A stretch of 64,000 nt of DNA from contig JAXGGA010001640.1 of NCBI GenBank assembly GCA_038373865.1, forward strand, positions 62,001-126,000, in the 5' to 3' direction. The notes under the pieces are model-generated. The model was not told the DNA's origin and searched no databases. It saw nothing but the letters and a program-made list of their open reading frames with translations. Every line of letters starts with the position of its first letter. The stretch's first letter is position 1. The stretch is from Uloborus plumipes. Lineage: Eukaryota; Arthropoda; Arachnida; Araneae; Uloboridae. A program made the position numbers and the translations under genes. Shown here piece by piece: positions 46,719 through 56,134 of this stretch.

Positions 46719-47536
46719 TTAAGTATTATTAGGTTCTAATTTTAGAGTATGATACAAATGAAAAAATCGCTGCTAAATTTGATAGAAAGAATAGAAATAG
46801 CTACACTTATTTTTTGGTTTAATGTAAGTGATGTTTGAATTGTCACTGAGGATGAAATGATAATGTTTCTCCTTCAGCAAACTTCAAATAGACGCTGCTA
46901 TTAAGTGTATCCATTTTTTCTTTCTTATTTTATATTTTTTCTTATTTTACCAAAATTGATCTTAATCGACTCTATTATGTTTATTCAACACTAATTTATA
47001 TGTAAAAGCAAAAAATATGCCTAACGACTTTTAATGAATTTGACAGACACAATTGTTTTGTATTCTGCTTTATAATTTTCTGTCATACACATTTAAATGT
47101 AAGTAGATATCTCGTTAATGGATACATTTACAAAAAAATATTTCCTACTAAAATTTTACATGCTTTATCAGGTAGGACCCGCAAGCTCCTTTTTTTAGAT
47201 ATGCTCACTTTAAATATAAAAATATGGGGGTGGCCCACTTACCCCTTCCGAGGGGATAAGTGGGTCCCTACGTCATTTTTTAAAGAATACGATAGGTGAA
47301 AATATTCAAAGCTTTTTTTTTGGAAATAATGCTGAACTTGTGTTTATTAATAATGTCCAAGATAAAATAAGCCAACAAGTTTAAACTGTTTTGCTTTGAA
47401 GCTGCTATATAAGGAATTAAAAACGAACTATTCTAAAAAGGGGGCCCACTTACCCTGACTAACCCTATTTGAAATTAGTATGGTTCCACGTCGTTTGATA
47501 CGACTCAAAATGCTTTTTAATATTCTTCCCCTTATT

Positions 47537-47678
47537 CTGTACCTCAGAACCAGACTAACGTAAGTCCATTTTCGTCATTTTTCGGTAGAGGGGAAAAACG
47601 ATTGTCGAATACATCGTTTTTCCCCTCTACTGAAAAATGACGAAAATGGACTTACGTTAGTCTGGTTCTGAGGTACAG
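47537..47678. mobile_element. 142-bp near-perfect palindrome
   Basis: CTGTACCTCAGAACCAGACT at 47537 is mirrored to 47678, with only one or two mismatches along about 60-base arms (CATTTTTCGGTAGAGGGG against CCCCTCTACTGAAAAATG). Copy 1 of family A has no insertion at the equivalent position, so this is a mobile insertion. Confidence 0.8.
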
Positions 47679-47949
47679 TATTGTTATCTCTATTATGTAA
47701 TCCCCTATTTCGGTAAAGTCAGAGGCCTGACGCATGCGTAAATGCGCGGAAGGTTTTACTTAAGATCAGACAGTACGTGCAATCCTCAAAAGGGAAGTTT
47801 TGCATATTGATTAGTCTGTGGATAGAAGTCTTCAGAACAACAATGACTAAATCGCTCCCCTCCCCCTTTTGATAAATGTACTTATTTTAATGTGTTTTCA
47901 ATTTTTATTTATTTATTTATTTTTGTGAAAGCAATGGCAGATTTTTTTT

Positions 47950-48240
47950 TTTTTTTAACGAGAAAAGGATTAGCTTGTTTTAAAAGTGCTACTGCTTTAT
48001 TTGCTCGTTTACTTTCTTTTTTCCTATCTATTTCATCAGATAAGAGAGCATACTTTGTTTTTATAAATCAACTTTAAATGCTAAACATGTATGTTCGACA
48101 TACATTTGCAGTTTTAGATAATTAAAAAAATATGGATCAGATGGCAGAATGTGCTTTTGTAAGGCTCTTTTAGTTCTGGATGGAACTTCTCGTTATGTGG
48201 CTCTGTAGAGAAGCATTGCTAAGTTTCCTGTCACAGTAGT
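47950..48240 (+). repeat. Dispersed repeat shared with 58450-58715
   Basis: Blocks CTATTTCATCWGATRAGAGA, AAATCARCTTTAARTGCTAAA and GGATCAGATGSYAGAATG occur in the same order and orientation at both places. Each copy lies in a gene-2 intron. Its nature is unknown. Confidence 0.65.
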
Positions 48241-48311
48241 TGAAAGAAAGGTTATCTTGCTTTTACTTATCGCAAATAAAATCTAATGATTTTAATGTTT
48301 CATTTTCACAG

Positions 48312-48402
48312 GTGGCTGAAAAATATGAGAGGACCGGCCTGATTGGGATTGCTAAAGACGGGACGCCCATTCGATACATATCTTTTGGGGTGGATTATCA
48401 AG
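48312..48402 (+). CDS. SEC14-like gene, exon 2 in view (start of CRAL-TRIO domain)
   Basis: Acceptor TTCATTTTCACAG, donor GTTAGA. The 91 bases read VAEKYERTGLIGIAKDGTPI and RYISFGVDYQ plus one base. In SEC14 proteins this segment (PExxxKY...GxxGxDxxGxPVxY) opens the lipid-binding CRAL-TRIO fold. Phase 0 in, phase 1 out. Such proteins are cytosolic carriers of phosphatidylinositol, tocopherol, squalene or similar ligands; the specific ligand cannot be read from the sequence. Confidence 0.92.
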
Positions 48403-48601
48403 GTTAGAAAAAGTGATTTTTTCTGTAATTTGTTATATAATTGTAACAAAAGTTACCCTAATAAATAATTGTTCTATTTCAAAGTTAACTCTTTATTTAT
48501 TTCTAATGCTTCACTCTTACTCTTACAGCGACATGGACAAAATCTTTTCATTTACCATTATTTATTTATTATGTAATTTTTTACTTCTTTATTTATTTTA
48601 G

Positions 48602-48696
48602 GTTTCATAATGTCCATGTCGGGATACGAGCAATGTCTGTACTTTTCACACATTATGGAATCGGATCTTGCAGCTGCAAGAAAAGAAATCGAAAAG
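48602..48696 (+). CDS. SEC14-like gene, exon 3 in view
   Basis: Acceptor ATTTATTTTAG, donor GTAGGG. The 95 bases complete a Gly codon and read FIMSMSGYEQCLYFSHIMES and DLAAARKEIEK. This corresponds to the helices of the CRAL-TRIO fold, at the point where vertebrate SEC14L proteins have the segment leading to the LRxK...CE..L helix. Ends on a codon boundary. The intron before it is only 199 bases, the shortest but one in the gene. Confidence 0.9.
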
Positions 48697-49189
48697 GTAG
48701 GGAGCCTGATATCTATATATACTGTAGAGCTTTGATTTTATGTTTTCAGTAGGACAAGAGATGAAAAACGTACTAAGCGGAAAAACATAAAATCGGAGAC
48801 GGCATTAATAATCTAACCATATCCTTGTAAAAATTGACCCTTATCGAATGAACTAGTGGGGAAAGTGTAACCTTTGCTTGTTTTTGTTTTTAATCACAGT
48901 TGTTCTTATACCTGCAAATTTGCTTGTTTGGTATTTGCAAAAAAATAAAAAAAAAAAAAAACAGGAAAAAGGAGAGAATTTCAAGAAGGAGTATAAGCAG
49001 CTTTGGTCTCAATTGTTCTGAAGGAAGAACAGATGAGACGATCGGAGCAACTCCTCTTACTTAGGACCGTAAGACAGAACATAAACAATGCCAGAGCTGT
49101 TTTGAACAGCTAAAAGAATAATTCTGTGGCTTGGTTCTAAAAGGGCCAATGTCAATTTTTTCACATTCTGTGTTTTTTTTCATCAAAAG

Positions 49190-49346
49190 TTTCCAATTTA
49201 GTAAAACTCTAATTCTACAATGGCCAATGTCTATATAATAATATTATATAATAATATAATATAGACATAATATACTATATATAATACTATATAATAATAT
49301 TATATAGACATTGGCCTTTGTACAATTAGAGTTTTACTAAATTGGA

Positions 49347-49349
<3 letters not shown>
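49190..49349. repeat. Intronic hairpin with AT-rich loop
   Basis: CCAATTTAGTAAAACTCTAA with TGGCCAATGTCTATATAATA is mirrored by TATATAGACATTGGCC and TTAGAGTTTTACTAAATTGG. It lies in the 789-base intron between exons 3 and 4 and directly precedes an (AT)n run. Confidence 0.7.

Positions 49350-49441
<92 letters not shown>
49350..49441. repeat. (AT)n microsatellite
   Basis: About 45 uninterrupted AT units, ending 44 bases before the next gene-2 exon. Confidence 0.95.
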
Positions 49442-49445
<4 letters not shown>

Positions 49446-49485
49446 TTCCAATCCGATGTTGCTAAGAACTTTTTTCTTCTTCTAG

Positions 49486-49567
49486 ACTGGTGGAAATGAG
49501 CAAAATGAAGTGACATATATTTTCGATATGGAAGATTTCTCCCTTCAGGACTGTATGCATAAATGCG
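49486..49567 (+). CDS. SEC14-like gene, exon 4 in view
   Basis: Acceptor TTCTTCTTCTAG, donor GTGAGT. The 82 bases read TGGNEQNEVTYIFDMEDFSL and QDCMHKC plus one base. VTYIFDMEDFSL is the central beta strand plus the D-x-E-x-(F/L) turn of CRAL-TRIO (human SEC14L2 has an equivalent IYDxEGLxL strand-turn). Phase 0 in, phase 1 out. Confidence 0.92.
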
Positions 49568-49740
49568 GTGAGTACAGCTTTATACGAATATCTTCTGCTT
49601 TAGAATTGACCTAAATCAACTGCAATCTTTGAGCGTTGTAATCTAGAACTCATATACTTATTTAATAGTATACATGTTATTAGGAAAAAATATGATAGAA
49701 TACTCTTTAGAATTAAAGAAAAATGACTTCTTTCTTTCAG

Positions 49741-49821
49741 TCATGGAGAGTGGCATGGACTTCTTCCGCCTACTTCAAGATCATTACCCAGAAGTATGGA
49801 GGAATGTTCTCATTGTTAACG
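49741..49821 (+). CDS. SEC14-like gene, exon 5 in view
   Basis: Acceptor TTCTTTCAG, donor GTAAAT. The 81 bases complete Val and read MESGMDFFRLLQDHYPEVWR and NVLIVN. The helix ending in (D/E)xYPExxxxxxxVN is one of the most conserved parts of the SEC14 fold. Phase 1 in, phase 1 out. A copy of repeat K starts only 17 bases after the donor. Confidence 0.93.
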
Positions 49822-49837
49822 GTAAATTATTCTTTTT

Positions 49838-50584
49838 TACTTCCTTTTATGTAGTAAAAGAAGTATTGTGATCACGAAAAACATTTCACTCAAATTTCGA
49901 TCTAAATGTTGACTTTACTCACCCCCGAATGAATGTCGTGTAGTTTTTTCGACCTATCAGCACTTGCATATGTACCTAACAACATACAAACAGCCGAAAA
50001 ATTCATTTCGACCATCCCCGAGTAAATTACGACGAGTTTTCTCATGACGTCTGTATGAACGTATGTGCGGATGTATGTGTATCGCATAACTCAAAAACTG
50101 TATGCCGTAGAAGCTTCTGGTTTAGTATGTAGGCTCTGAGATGGATCTAGTTGTGCACCTCCCCTTGTGGTTGCATTTGAATAATCCCAATTTTACCCTT
50201 TTTGGGGGTAAATCAATGTTAATTTCAATGCAGATTAAGTGATCTGATTTGGCGCTACCGCTTGGCGATATATCGCCAAGTTTTTAGTCGGCGTTTGCCG
50301 CCAACTTGGCGACAAATTTGGCGAAAAAATGATGTTTTTGAATTTGGATCCAATTTGGTGCTCTTAGCGATATTTTGTGAAAAATGCACTAAATCATGTT
50401 AAAATCGGCAATATTTAGAAAATGAAATATTGTAAAACATTATTTTGCATTGATTGGTGACAAACTGGATTGTAAATGTTTGAATTGTTATCTTGCTCAC
50501 TCAAAGGCACTATTTTAACCCTTGAGGCATCTATTATGGCATTTAAACGTCAAAGGAAGTAGTGTGGCGTTCACACCAGATTTT
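49838..50584 (+). repeat. Dispersed repeat family K, copy 2
   Basis: 5' hairpin TACTTCCTTTTATGTAGTAA AAGAAGT and 3' end GGAAGTAGTGTGGCG, with GCTTGGCGATATATCGCC inside; about 0.75 kb, same layout as the copy at 6284. It lies in the 9.7-kb gene-2 intron. Confidence 0.85.
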
Positions 50585-50589
50585 GTGTA

Positions 50590-50868
50590 CTGCTGTTGTT
50601 GTTGTTGCTGTCTTGTGCCAGCTAGGCTGGCAGTTTGGGGTGCCTTGCTTCACTTTGTCAACTGTACCGTTATTTGGTGTGAAGTCCGACTTCCACAGCA
50701 TGTCATAAGGGCTATAAATGGGATAGGCAACCAGTCACAGCACAACAGCATATCCACACAAAGAACGGACTAGAGAGAAAGAGAGAAAATGTGAGCATAC
50801 ATGCCCGAGCTGGGATTCGAACCCGGAACCTCCCCATCCGCAGTTAGGATACTCTGACCACTAGACAG
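50590..50868 (-). mobile_element. tRNA-derived SINE, family 2, copy B
   Basis: Minus-strand head GTCTAGTGGTCAGAGTATCC (box A) and GGGTTCGAATCCC (box B), body shared with 7518-7781 (GACATG(C/T)... , GCACCCCAAAYTGCCAGC), tail of CAACAACAACAA. Tail to tail with the end of repeat K, as if inserted at or beside its 3' end. Confidence 0.85.
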
Positions 50869-50879
50869 GTTGACCGTAT

Positions 50880-51779
50880 TGCTTATGGTACATATTGCTC
50901 TTCATATCAACTGCTTGGCCATTGATGATTCATGTCAAACAAAACTGGACAATCTTAATGACAGGTCTCCTATGCAGAACAGTCAGCTATTGGGCATTAC
51001 AGCCACGATAAGGTCAACCTGCTGGTCAAATTTTCAAAATTAATATTTCTAAACAAACAAGGTATCATTTTAAAGCTAAAGAGTTTTATATTTTGAAATT
51101 TATGTCTAAATTTTGATAACTTAAGTTTTAACTAAGTTACAAGTGGTCAAACTAAGGTCAACATCCAGAGCGTTTTCAAACTACATTTGACGACTCTCAA
51201 AGAAGCTTTGTTTTTTCCAAAATATACATACTAAAATTATGAATTAAAACGAATAACTATTTACATATTCAACGTACAACAGGTGATGTTGCAAAAATGT
51301 GTGAGAATATAATTCATTTGGATTTGTGACAGAATTCCCATGGGGCACATTAAGTGTTTTACGTCCGACACCAAAATATACGATTAATTATGCTGGGCCA
51401 ATAATTTTAAAGCTACATACATCTAACTTTGTATACAAAGTAAGATCTTTGGTCTCATTGATGTAACCTATTAACATTTTGTGACAAGTAAATATTTTTA
51501 ATTAAAATCTAGGTGTCGGACGTAAAGAATTTTTTTACGTCCGACACCGTTTACGTCCGACACTGTTACATTCCTTATATAACACTTGTTTACAACTGTG
51601 ATTCTCCATATTTTGCCTTTAATTACAAAGTTAAAGTGAAGCATGATTAAAAAAAATAATTTTGACTTTACTGTGCATACATATACTTTAAATTTACTTA
51701 TTAAATAGTAAATTTTGCTTCAGAATAATACTTTAAAAGTTTTTTCTCTCCTCATGAGACATTTATATTAAGACACTTA
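50880..51779. other. Intron sequence holding TTACGTCCGACACC motifs
   Basis: No gene. The motif occurs on the plus strand at about 51358, 51536 and 51550 and on the minus strand at about 51512. Later copies at 54074, 54094, 54284 and 58808 suggest the remains of one element that was broken up by later insertions. Confidence 0.5.
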
Positions 51780-52081
51780 GGCAGGGATTCAAGTGAAACA
51801 GCACTGCGATCGCTTCGAATTGCAACCGCTACTGGAAGTGAATTACATTATCATCAACTTAACTTGGCATGACGTCACTACGGGTGGAGCCAATAAGAGC
51901 TCACAAGCACTCAGCGATCTCCTCTTATTCGCCAAGTAGGCTGTGACGTTTTATCTAGCTCGTTTTTCATAGGCAAACGTCACGCTGACGTCACGATGTT
52001 TTTATCAAGAAACGTTCTAATCTAATTCATTTCCAGTAGCGATTGTAATTTGCGATGTCCTGTTTCACTTGAATCCCTGCC
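51780..52081. mobile_element. 302-bp MITE, ATTCAAGTGAAACA family
   Basis: GGCAGGGATTCAAGTGAAAC at the left is exactly inverted at the right (GTTTCACTTGAATCCCTGCC). Inside, GCGATCGC-like and TGACGTCAC motifs are repeated. A shorter relative is at 41937-42131. Lies in a gene-2 intron. Confidence 0.88.
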
Positions 52082-52293
52082 TTACAATGCATCTGAGTTG
52101 TTCTGGGAACTCTTGAATTTTTAAAAAGTGTATATACATATTATTGCTTTGAAAGTAAGCAACCCAACTCTTAAGTATTCATCTAAAGTTTTAAAGGCTA
52201 GATCATCACAACACAACCTGTATTCTGTTTCGCAAAGAGTCAGAACACATGGATTTCGTAGTTGGATTTGTACAAGTGGATGCTTACATTTTT

Positions 52294-53359
52294 ACTTTCT
52301 TCTATATCTAATATATAGAAGAAAGTATTGGATTCGTGAAAATTTTCGAATGTCGAATTTTGACGGATTTGCACGTTTTGAGGTGCGCTGAGTCCATTTC
52401 GACCATTTTTGGAAAATGTCTGTGTGTGTGTGTGTCTGTGTGAGTCTGTATGTGTGTGACCAGTTGTTGTGGCCGCGCTGGAACAAAAACTACTGCATGA
52501 AATCGAACAAAAATTTTTGCACATATGTACCACCATGTGAACTGGTGCACCTGACTTTTTTTAGCGAATTCCTCCAAGGGGTGGAGCAATCGCACGTGTT
52601 CTGCGTGGAGGTGATTGCTATATCTCAGGAAGTAACCGGCGAAATCAAACGAAAATTGATCCATAAGTAGACCCTACTGAGTACAGGTGCTGATTTAATT
52701 TGCGTGTCAATATCTCGAAGGGGGGTGGAGCAATCGCACGTGTTCTGTGCGGGGGTGATTGCTATATCCCAGGAAGTAACCGGCGGAATCAATCGAAAAT
52801 TGGTCCATAGGTATACCTTATTGAGTACAAGTGCTGATTCAATTTGTGTGTCAATATCTCAAAGGAGGGTGGAGCAATCAAAAGTTCTTATTTTGTCATT
52901 GCACCTACTGTATCTCCAGAAATATTGCTGCGATTTGAATGAAATTTGGAATAACACTAACCCAATATGGAAGCAAGCATCGATTAAATTTTGGCGCCAA
53001 TCGCCCAGGGGGACGGTGGTGTGATTTTTGCGCTTAGTCAACAATGCGAAAAATTAATTCATTAAAAAATCGCTTTCACGCTATTTAATTATCAAAACAG
53101 CTGAAAACTTTCAATGATTTGAAATTTTTAACTGCTGCCAATTTCTTTTTACTAACAAATAAAATGTTTGCAATTAATCTAAACAAGGCTTTTGCAATGA
53201 TTTCCAATTTCGCTCATTGATTCTGCATTTGCAGGGTTATTACGATAATTGGGAAATTGGAGCTGTCTCCAATTATTCGGGCGAGTACGTATTTTATTTT
53301 GTAACCGGAATTCATAAGATAGATATAGAAGAAAGTTTCGTGACGGCCACGACAGCTAG
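52294..53359 (+). mobile_element. Helitron/HINE-like repeat with 144-bp tandem modules
   Basis: It starts with a 33-base hairpin (ACTTTCTTCTATAT, 3-base loop, mirror), then ATTGGATTCGTGAAAA, a (TG)n tract at 52421-52459, and three tandem modules marked by GTGGAGCAATC at 52581, 52725 and 52869 (period 144). It ends with hairpin TCGTGACGGCCACGA and CTAG followed by T (53356-53360). The 3' hairpin plus CTAG fits a Helitron end, and tandem modules of about 150 bp are known from Drosophila DINE-1/HINE relatives. No protein is encoded. Confidence 0.55.
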
Positions 53360-53371
53360 TTTATCAGTGTA

Positions 53372-53945
53372 ATGATTAATATTCATATTTGCTGGCTGAT
53401 GGTGGTTGATGCCATAGGAGGCACTGTGAAAAAAATCGTTTGGCGCCGCGTTAAAGCAGGAAAAATGACGGTGACAAAAGCGGAGCAATTTTCTCAAGTT
53501 TCAGCACTTTTAAATCCAAATATGCACATAAAGTATATTCCAGCAAAAGATATACACATAGATACAAAGCATTTGCATCAGCACTGGAAAGCTGTTTTCC
53601 ATATTCCAAACATCAAATCTGCTCATTTTGCCAAATCAGTTGGACACAATTAAGTTCAAATTTGTGACATAGCACGTGATAACAAATTAAGAATCTGATA
53701 ATTCCGGGATCGAAGAATCTGCAGATCTTGATGCAGTAAACATCAATGACTGGGTTGTGGTAACGCATGATGCCATGCTTTGTCTTGGATGTATCACAAA
53801 AAAAATTACATTGTAGTATTAGTTATGCATAGTTCTAAAGGTTATTTTAAATGGCCAAGAACTGAGGACAAAATATTTTACAAATTACGGGACATTATAA
53901 ACGTATTCGTCCTCAGATCCCAACAGGAAAAAGGGGCAGTTTAAA
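53372..53945 (+). pseudogene. Transposase-like protein, C-terminal part (DAIGG...KWP type)
   Basis: The open part (to 53653) reads DAIGGTVKKIVWRRVKAGKM, then TVTKAEQFSQVSALL. After a stop and frame changes it continues with NINDWVVVTHDAMLCLGCI and GYFKWPRTEDKIFYKLRDI near 53745-53920. I recognise this combination (D-G/A-I-G-G-x-V-K-R/K, then a W-V-V-V...PG strand and an xKWPxxxD block) from repeat-encoded proteins in arthropods and cnidarians, but cannot assign a named superfamily with certainty. It is broken by at least one stop and frameshift. It lies amid TTACGTCCGACACC motifs in a gene-2 intron. Confidence 0.55.
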
Positions 53946-55745
53946 TTTGATGAACCCTTTTAAATGTTAAAAAATAATATGTGTGACCTAGGAATAAAAT
54001 TTAAGCTAATTTTCTTATTTAAAACTGTAATCATTGCATTTAAGAACAACGGTTTAGGTCCAATTCGAAGAGTTTACGTCCGACACCGCAAATTTACGTC
54101 CGACACCAAGGTAAAAGTAGTTCCAAGCTCATTTTATTCAAAACAATATCATTAGAAAACTGTAAAATATGCTTTAATCATAAGTATACTATCGATCTTA
54201 GCTGTTTTTGAAATTAAAAGGTAAGCCAATTCGCAGAGTTTCAGTAAATTTTAAGTGAATCTCCAATTTTACTATTTGTGCGTTTACGTCCGACACCAAC
54301 TCTTTAAATCTTCTTAATTTCTATTTAAGAGATCTATTTTAAAAAACTAACATGATTTTTTAGCCTACTTTCCCGTTAAAAATAAAAGAAAGACGAAAAA
54401 AGTATTAAAAGTAGCTTAATCATCTAAAAAATATCGCCAAGTACAAAAAATATCGCCAAGTTAAAAAAATATCGCCAAGTTAAAAAAATAAAAAAGTAAA
54501 ATGAATATCGAAAAATTAAAAATTTGAAAGTAGGGTATTGAGATGGGGGTCATTCCATTTTAAATCAACAAATTTTCAAAAAAGTTGTTGCATCACCATT
54601 TTTGATTTTGATGAAAATTTGCATGTGTATTCCTTTTACTTCCCAGAGCTCAAAATAGTGTTCATTTTATTTTTAAAAAATTTACCCTTTGATATATAGG
54701 CCCATTTTGTTGTTGGCAACAGCGAAAATCGGGCGTTTTAATGCTTTGTCTTATGAACTATAACTTTTTTTCTATCAAAGATTTTGAGCTCAACTATAGC
54801 TCATTGGAAAGCTAAGAAAAAGAACTTTTTATATATGCTATCAATAAATTTCAGATTTAAAAAAAATACTTATTTTTTCAAGGTCAAAGTCCACGACGAA
54901 GATGATATTTTTTACTACTTTCGAATATTAAAAAACCCATGAAGGGTTCAAAGTAACAAGCCGATTTTTTCATCATATATTCATAGTCATGGTTACTTAC
55001 TGTATAAAAAAAATTGGCTTGTTATTCCACCCCCTTTATGAGATATGCCCCCCCAAAGTTGTAAATTTTTTAAAAAATCCAATTTTCAACGCTAAAAAAA
55101 TGCATGTGGGGGCAAGATAAAAATTTTTTTACATGTGGTATTTTAAGTACTTTTTACCAGCTTTCTAATAAAACAAAAGTTGCTTTGTTATTCAAAGGCG
55201 TTTGGCAGATATAAGGGACTGAACTTTCAAAAAATTGCACAAAAACAACACGATTATTTTCATTTTTTTAAATCTTTTTTTTTATTTAAATGTAATTATA
55301 TACCTTATTCTTTGCCTTAAATGCTAAAAAAAGACTAAGAAGAGCAATGAAGAAACATATTCAAAGTTTAATAAGATAATTTAATATTTTTAACACCTGG
55401 GAATATAGAATACCACTAAACTTGTCTGATTTTTAAACATCTGATTGCTACCTACAACAGGACTGAGCATTTCTCAACTTGTCCAGGTTTGTTCATACCA
55501 TGTGGTCATCCTTGTTCTGACTTGCTCTCACATGTGTTATCTTAGCTGTCTTTCAAATTCTGAAAGAAGTAGGTTGTTGAGCTAGTGTTTCTGCTGTAAA
55601 ATCTTGTGAAGCTGGTGTGATTTCTCTTCATTTCAAGTTCATTCATATTCACAGAATGTTTTGTTAAAGGTAAAAGAAGAAATTCTTTAGAATCCTCAAA
55701 TATAAATTTAAATTTGTCTTTCTGCATGTAAACTGTGAATAAGTT

Positions 55746-55931
55746 ATGGATAACCCTAAATGCTCCATAGGAGTTTTTGAGAATGATGATTGTAATATTT
55801 TAAGTTACAGTAGGCAGTCTACTGTAAATAGTATTTCTGAGTACAGTGATGATGATAAAACTTTACTGCACCTGAGAACTAGGTGTAAAACTATTGAAAC
55901 TGTTTGTACCTACCAGCAAGAAGTTCCATAA
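55746..55931 (+). pseudogene. Short protein N-terminus on the left palindrome arm
   Basis: 61 codons starting MDNPKCSIGVFENDDCNILS, with SEYSDDDKTLLHL and CKTIETVCTYQ. The same start occurs inverted on the other arm (see 55910-56134). The VCTYH segment of the partner copy, with the Cys and acidic pattern, could be the N-terminus of the DAIGG-type protein at 53372, but this is a guess. Truncated where the palindrome turns. Confidence 0.4.
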
Positions 55932-56134
55932 AGGTGGCAAAACTTGGCAAGAAATTTTTTTGCATGGTAGGTACAAACAGTTTCAATAGTTTTACACCCA
56001 GTACTCAGGTGCAGTAAAGTTTTATCATCATCACTGTACTCGGAAATACTATTTACAGTAGACTGCCTACTGTAACTTAAAATATTACAATCATCATTCT
56101 CAAAAACTCCTATGGAGCATTTAGGGTTATCCAT
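55910..56134 (-). pseudogene. Short protein N-terminus on the right palindrome arm
   Basis: 74 codons with the same start as the left-arm frame (MDNPKCSIGVFENDDCNILS) but running across the loop as CTYHAKKFLAKFCHLYGTSC W. It keeps TVCTYHAKKFL, where the left arm has a small change and stops. Two differences are visible before the loop (LSTG here, LRTR there). No function can be assigned with confidence. Confidence 0.4.

Larger units (their letters stand above)
44548..47465. mobile_element. 2.9-kb TA-flanked element with GGGTAAGTGGGCC subterminal repeats
   Basis: GAGTTGGTTCGGGTAAGTGG at the left mirrors the right end GGGCCCACTTACCCTGACTA ACCC; TA flanks it (44546-44547, 47466-47467). The AAGTGGG(C/T)CC motif recurs inside both ends on both strands (near 44893, 44925, 47231, 47256), a typical subterminal pattern for transposase binding. 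No transposase was found. It carries a hAT MITE and a piggyBac MITE. Confidence 0.78.
44401..47776. mobile_element. Element family A, copy 2, with nested insertions
   Basis: It starts GTACTGTCCGTCCGTG and ends ATCAGACAGTAC, matching copy 1 at both ends (AAAAAAGGGTWGATGGGTTG, TCCTTTTGACA, CCTGACGCATGCGTAAAT). Two insertions split it relative to copy 1: a 2.9-kb TA element (44548-47465) and a 142-bp palindrome (47537-47678). Confidence 0.75.
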
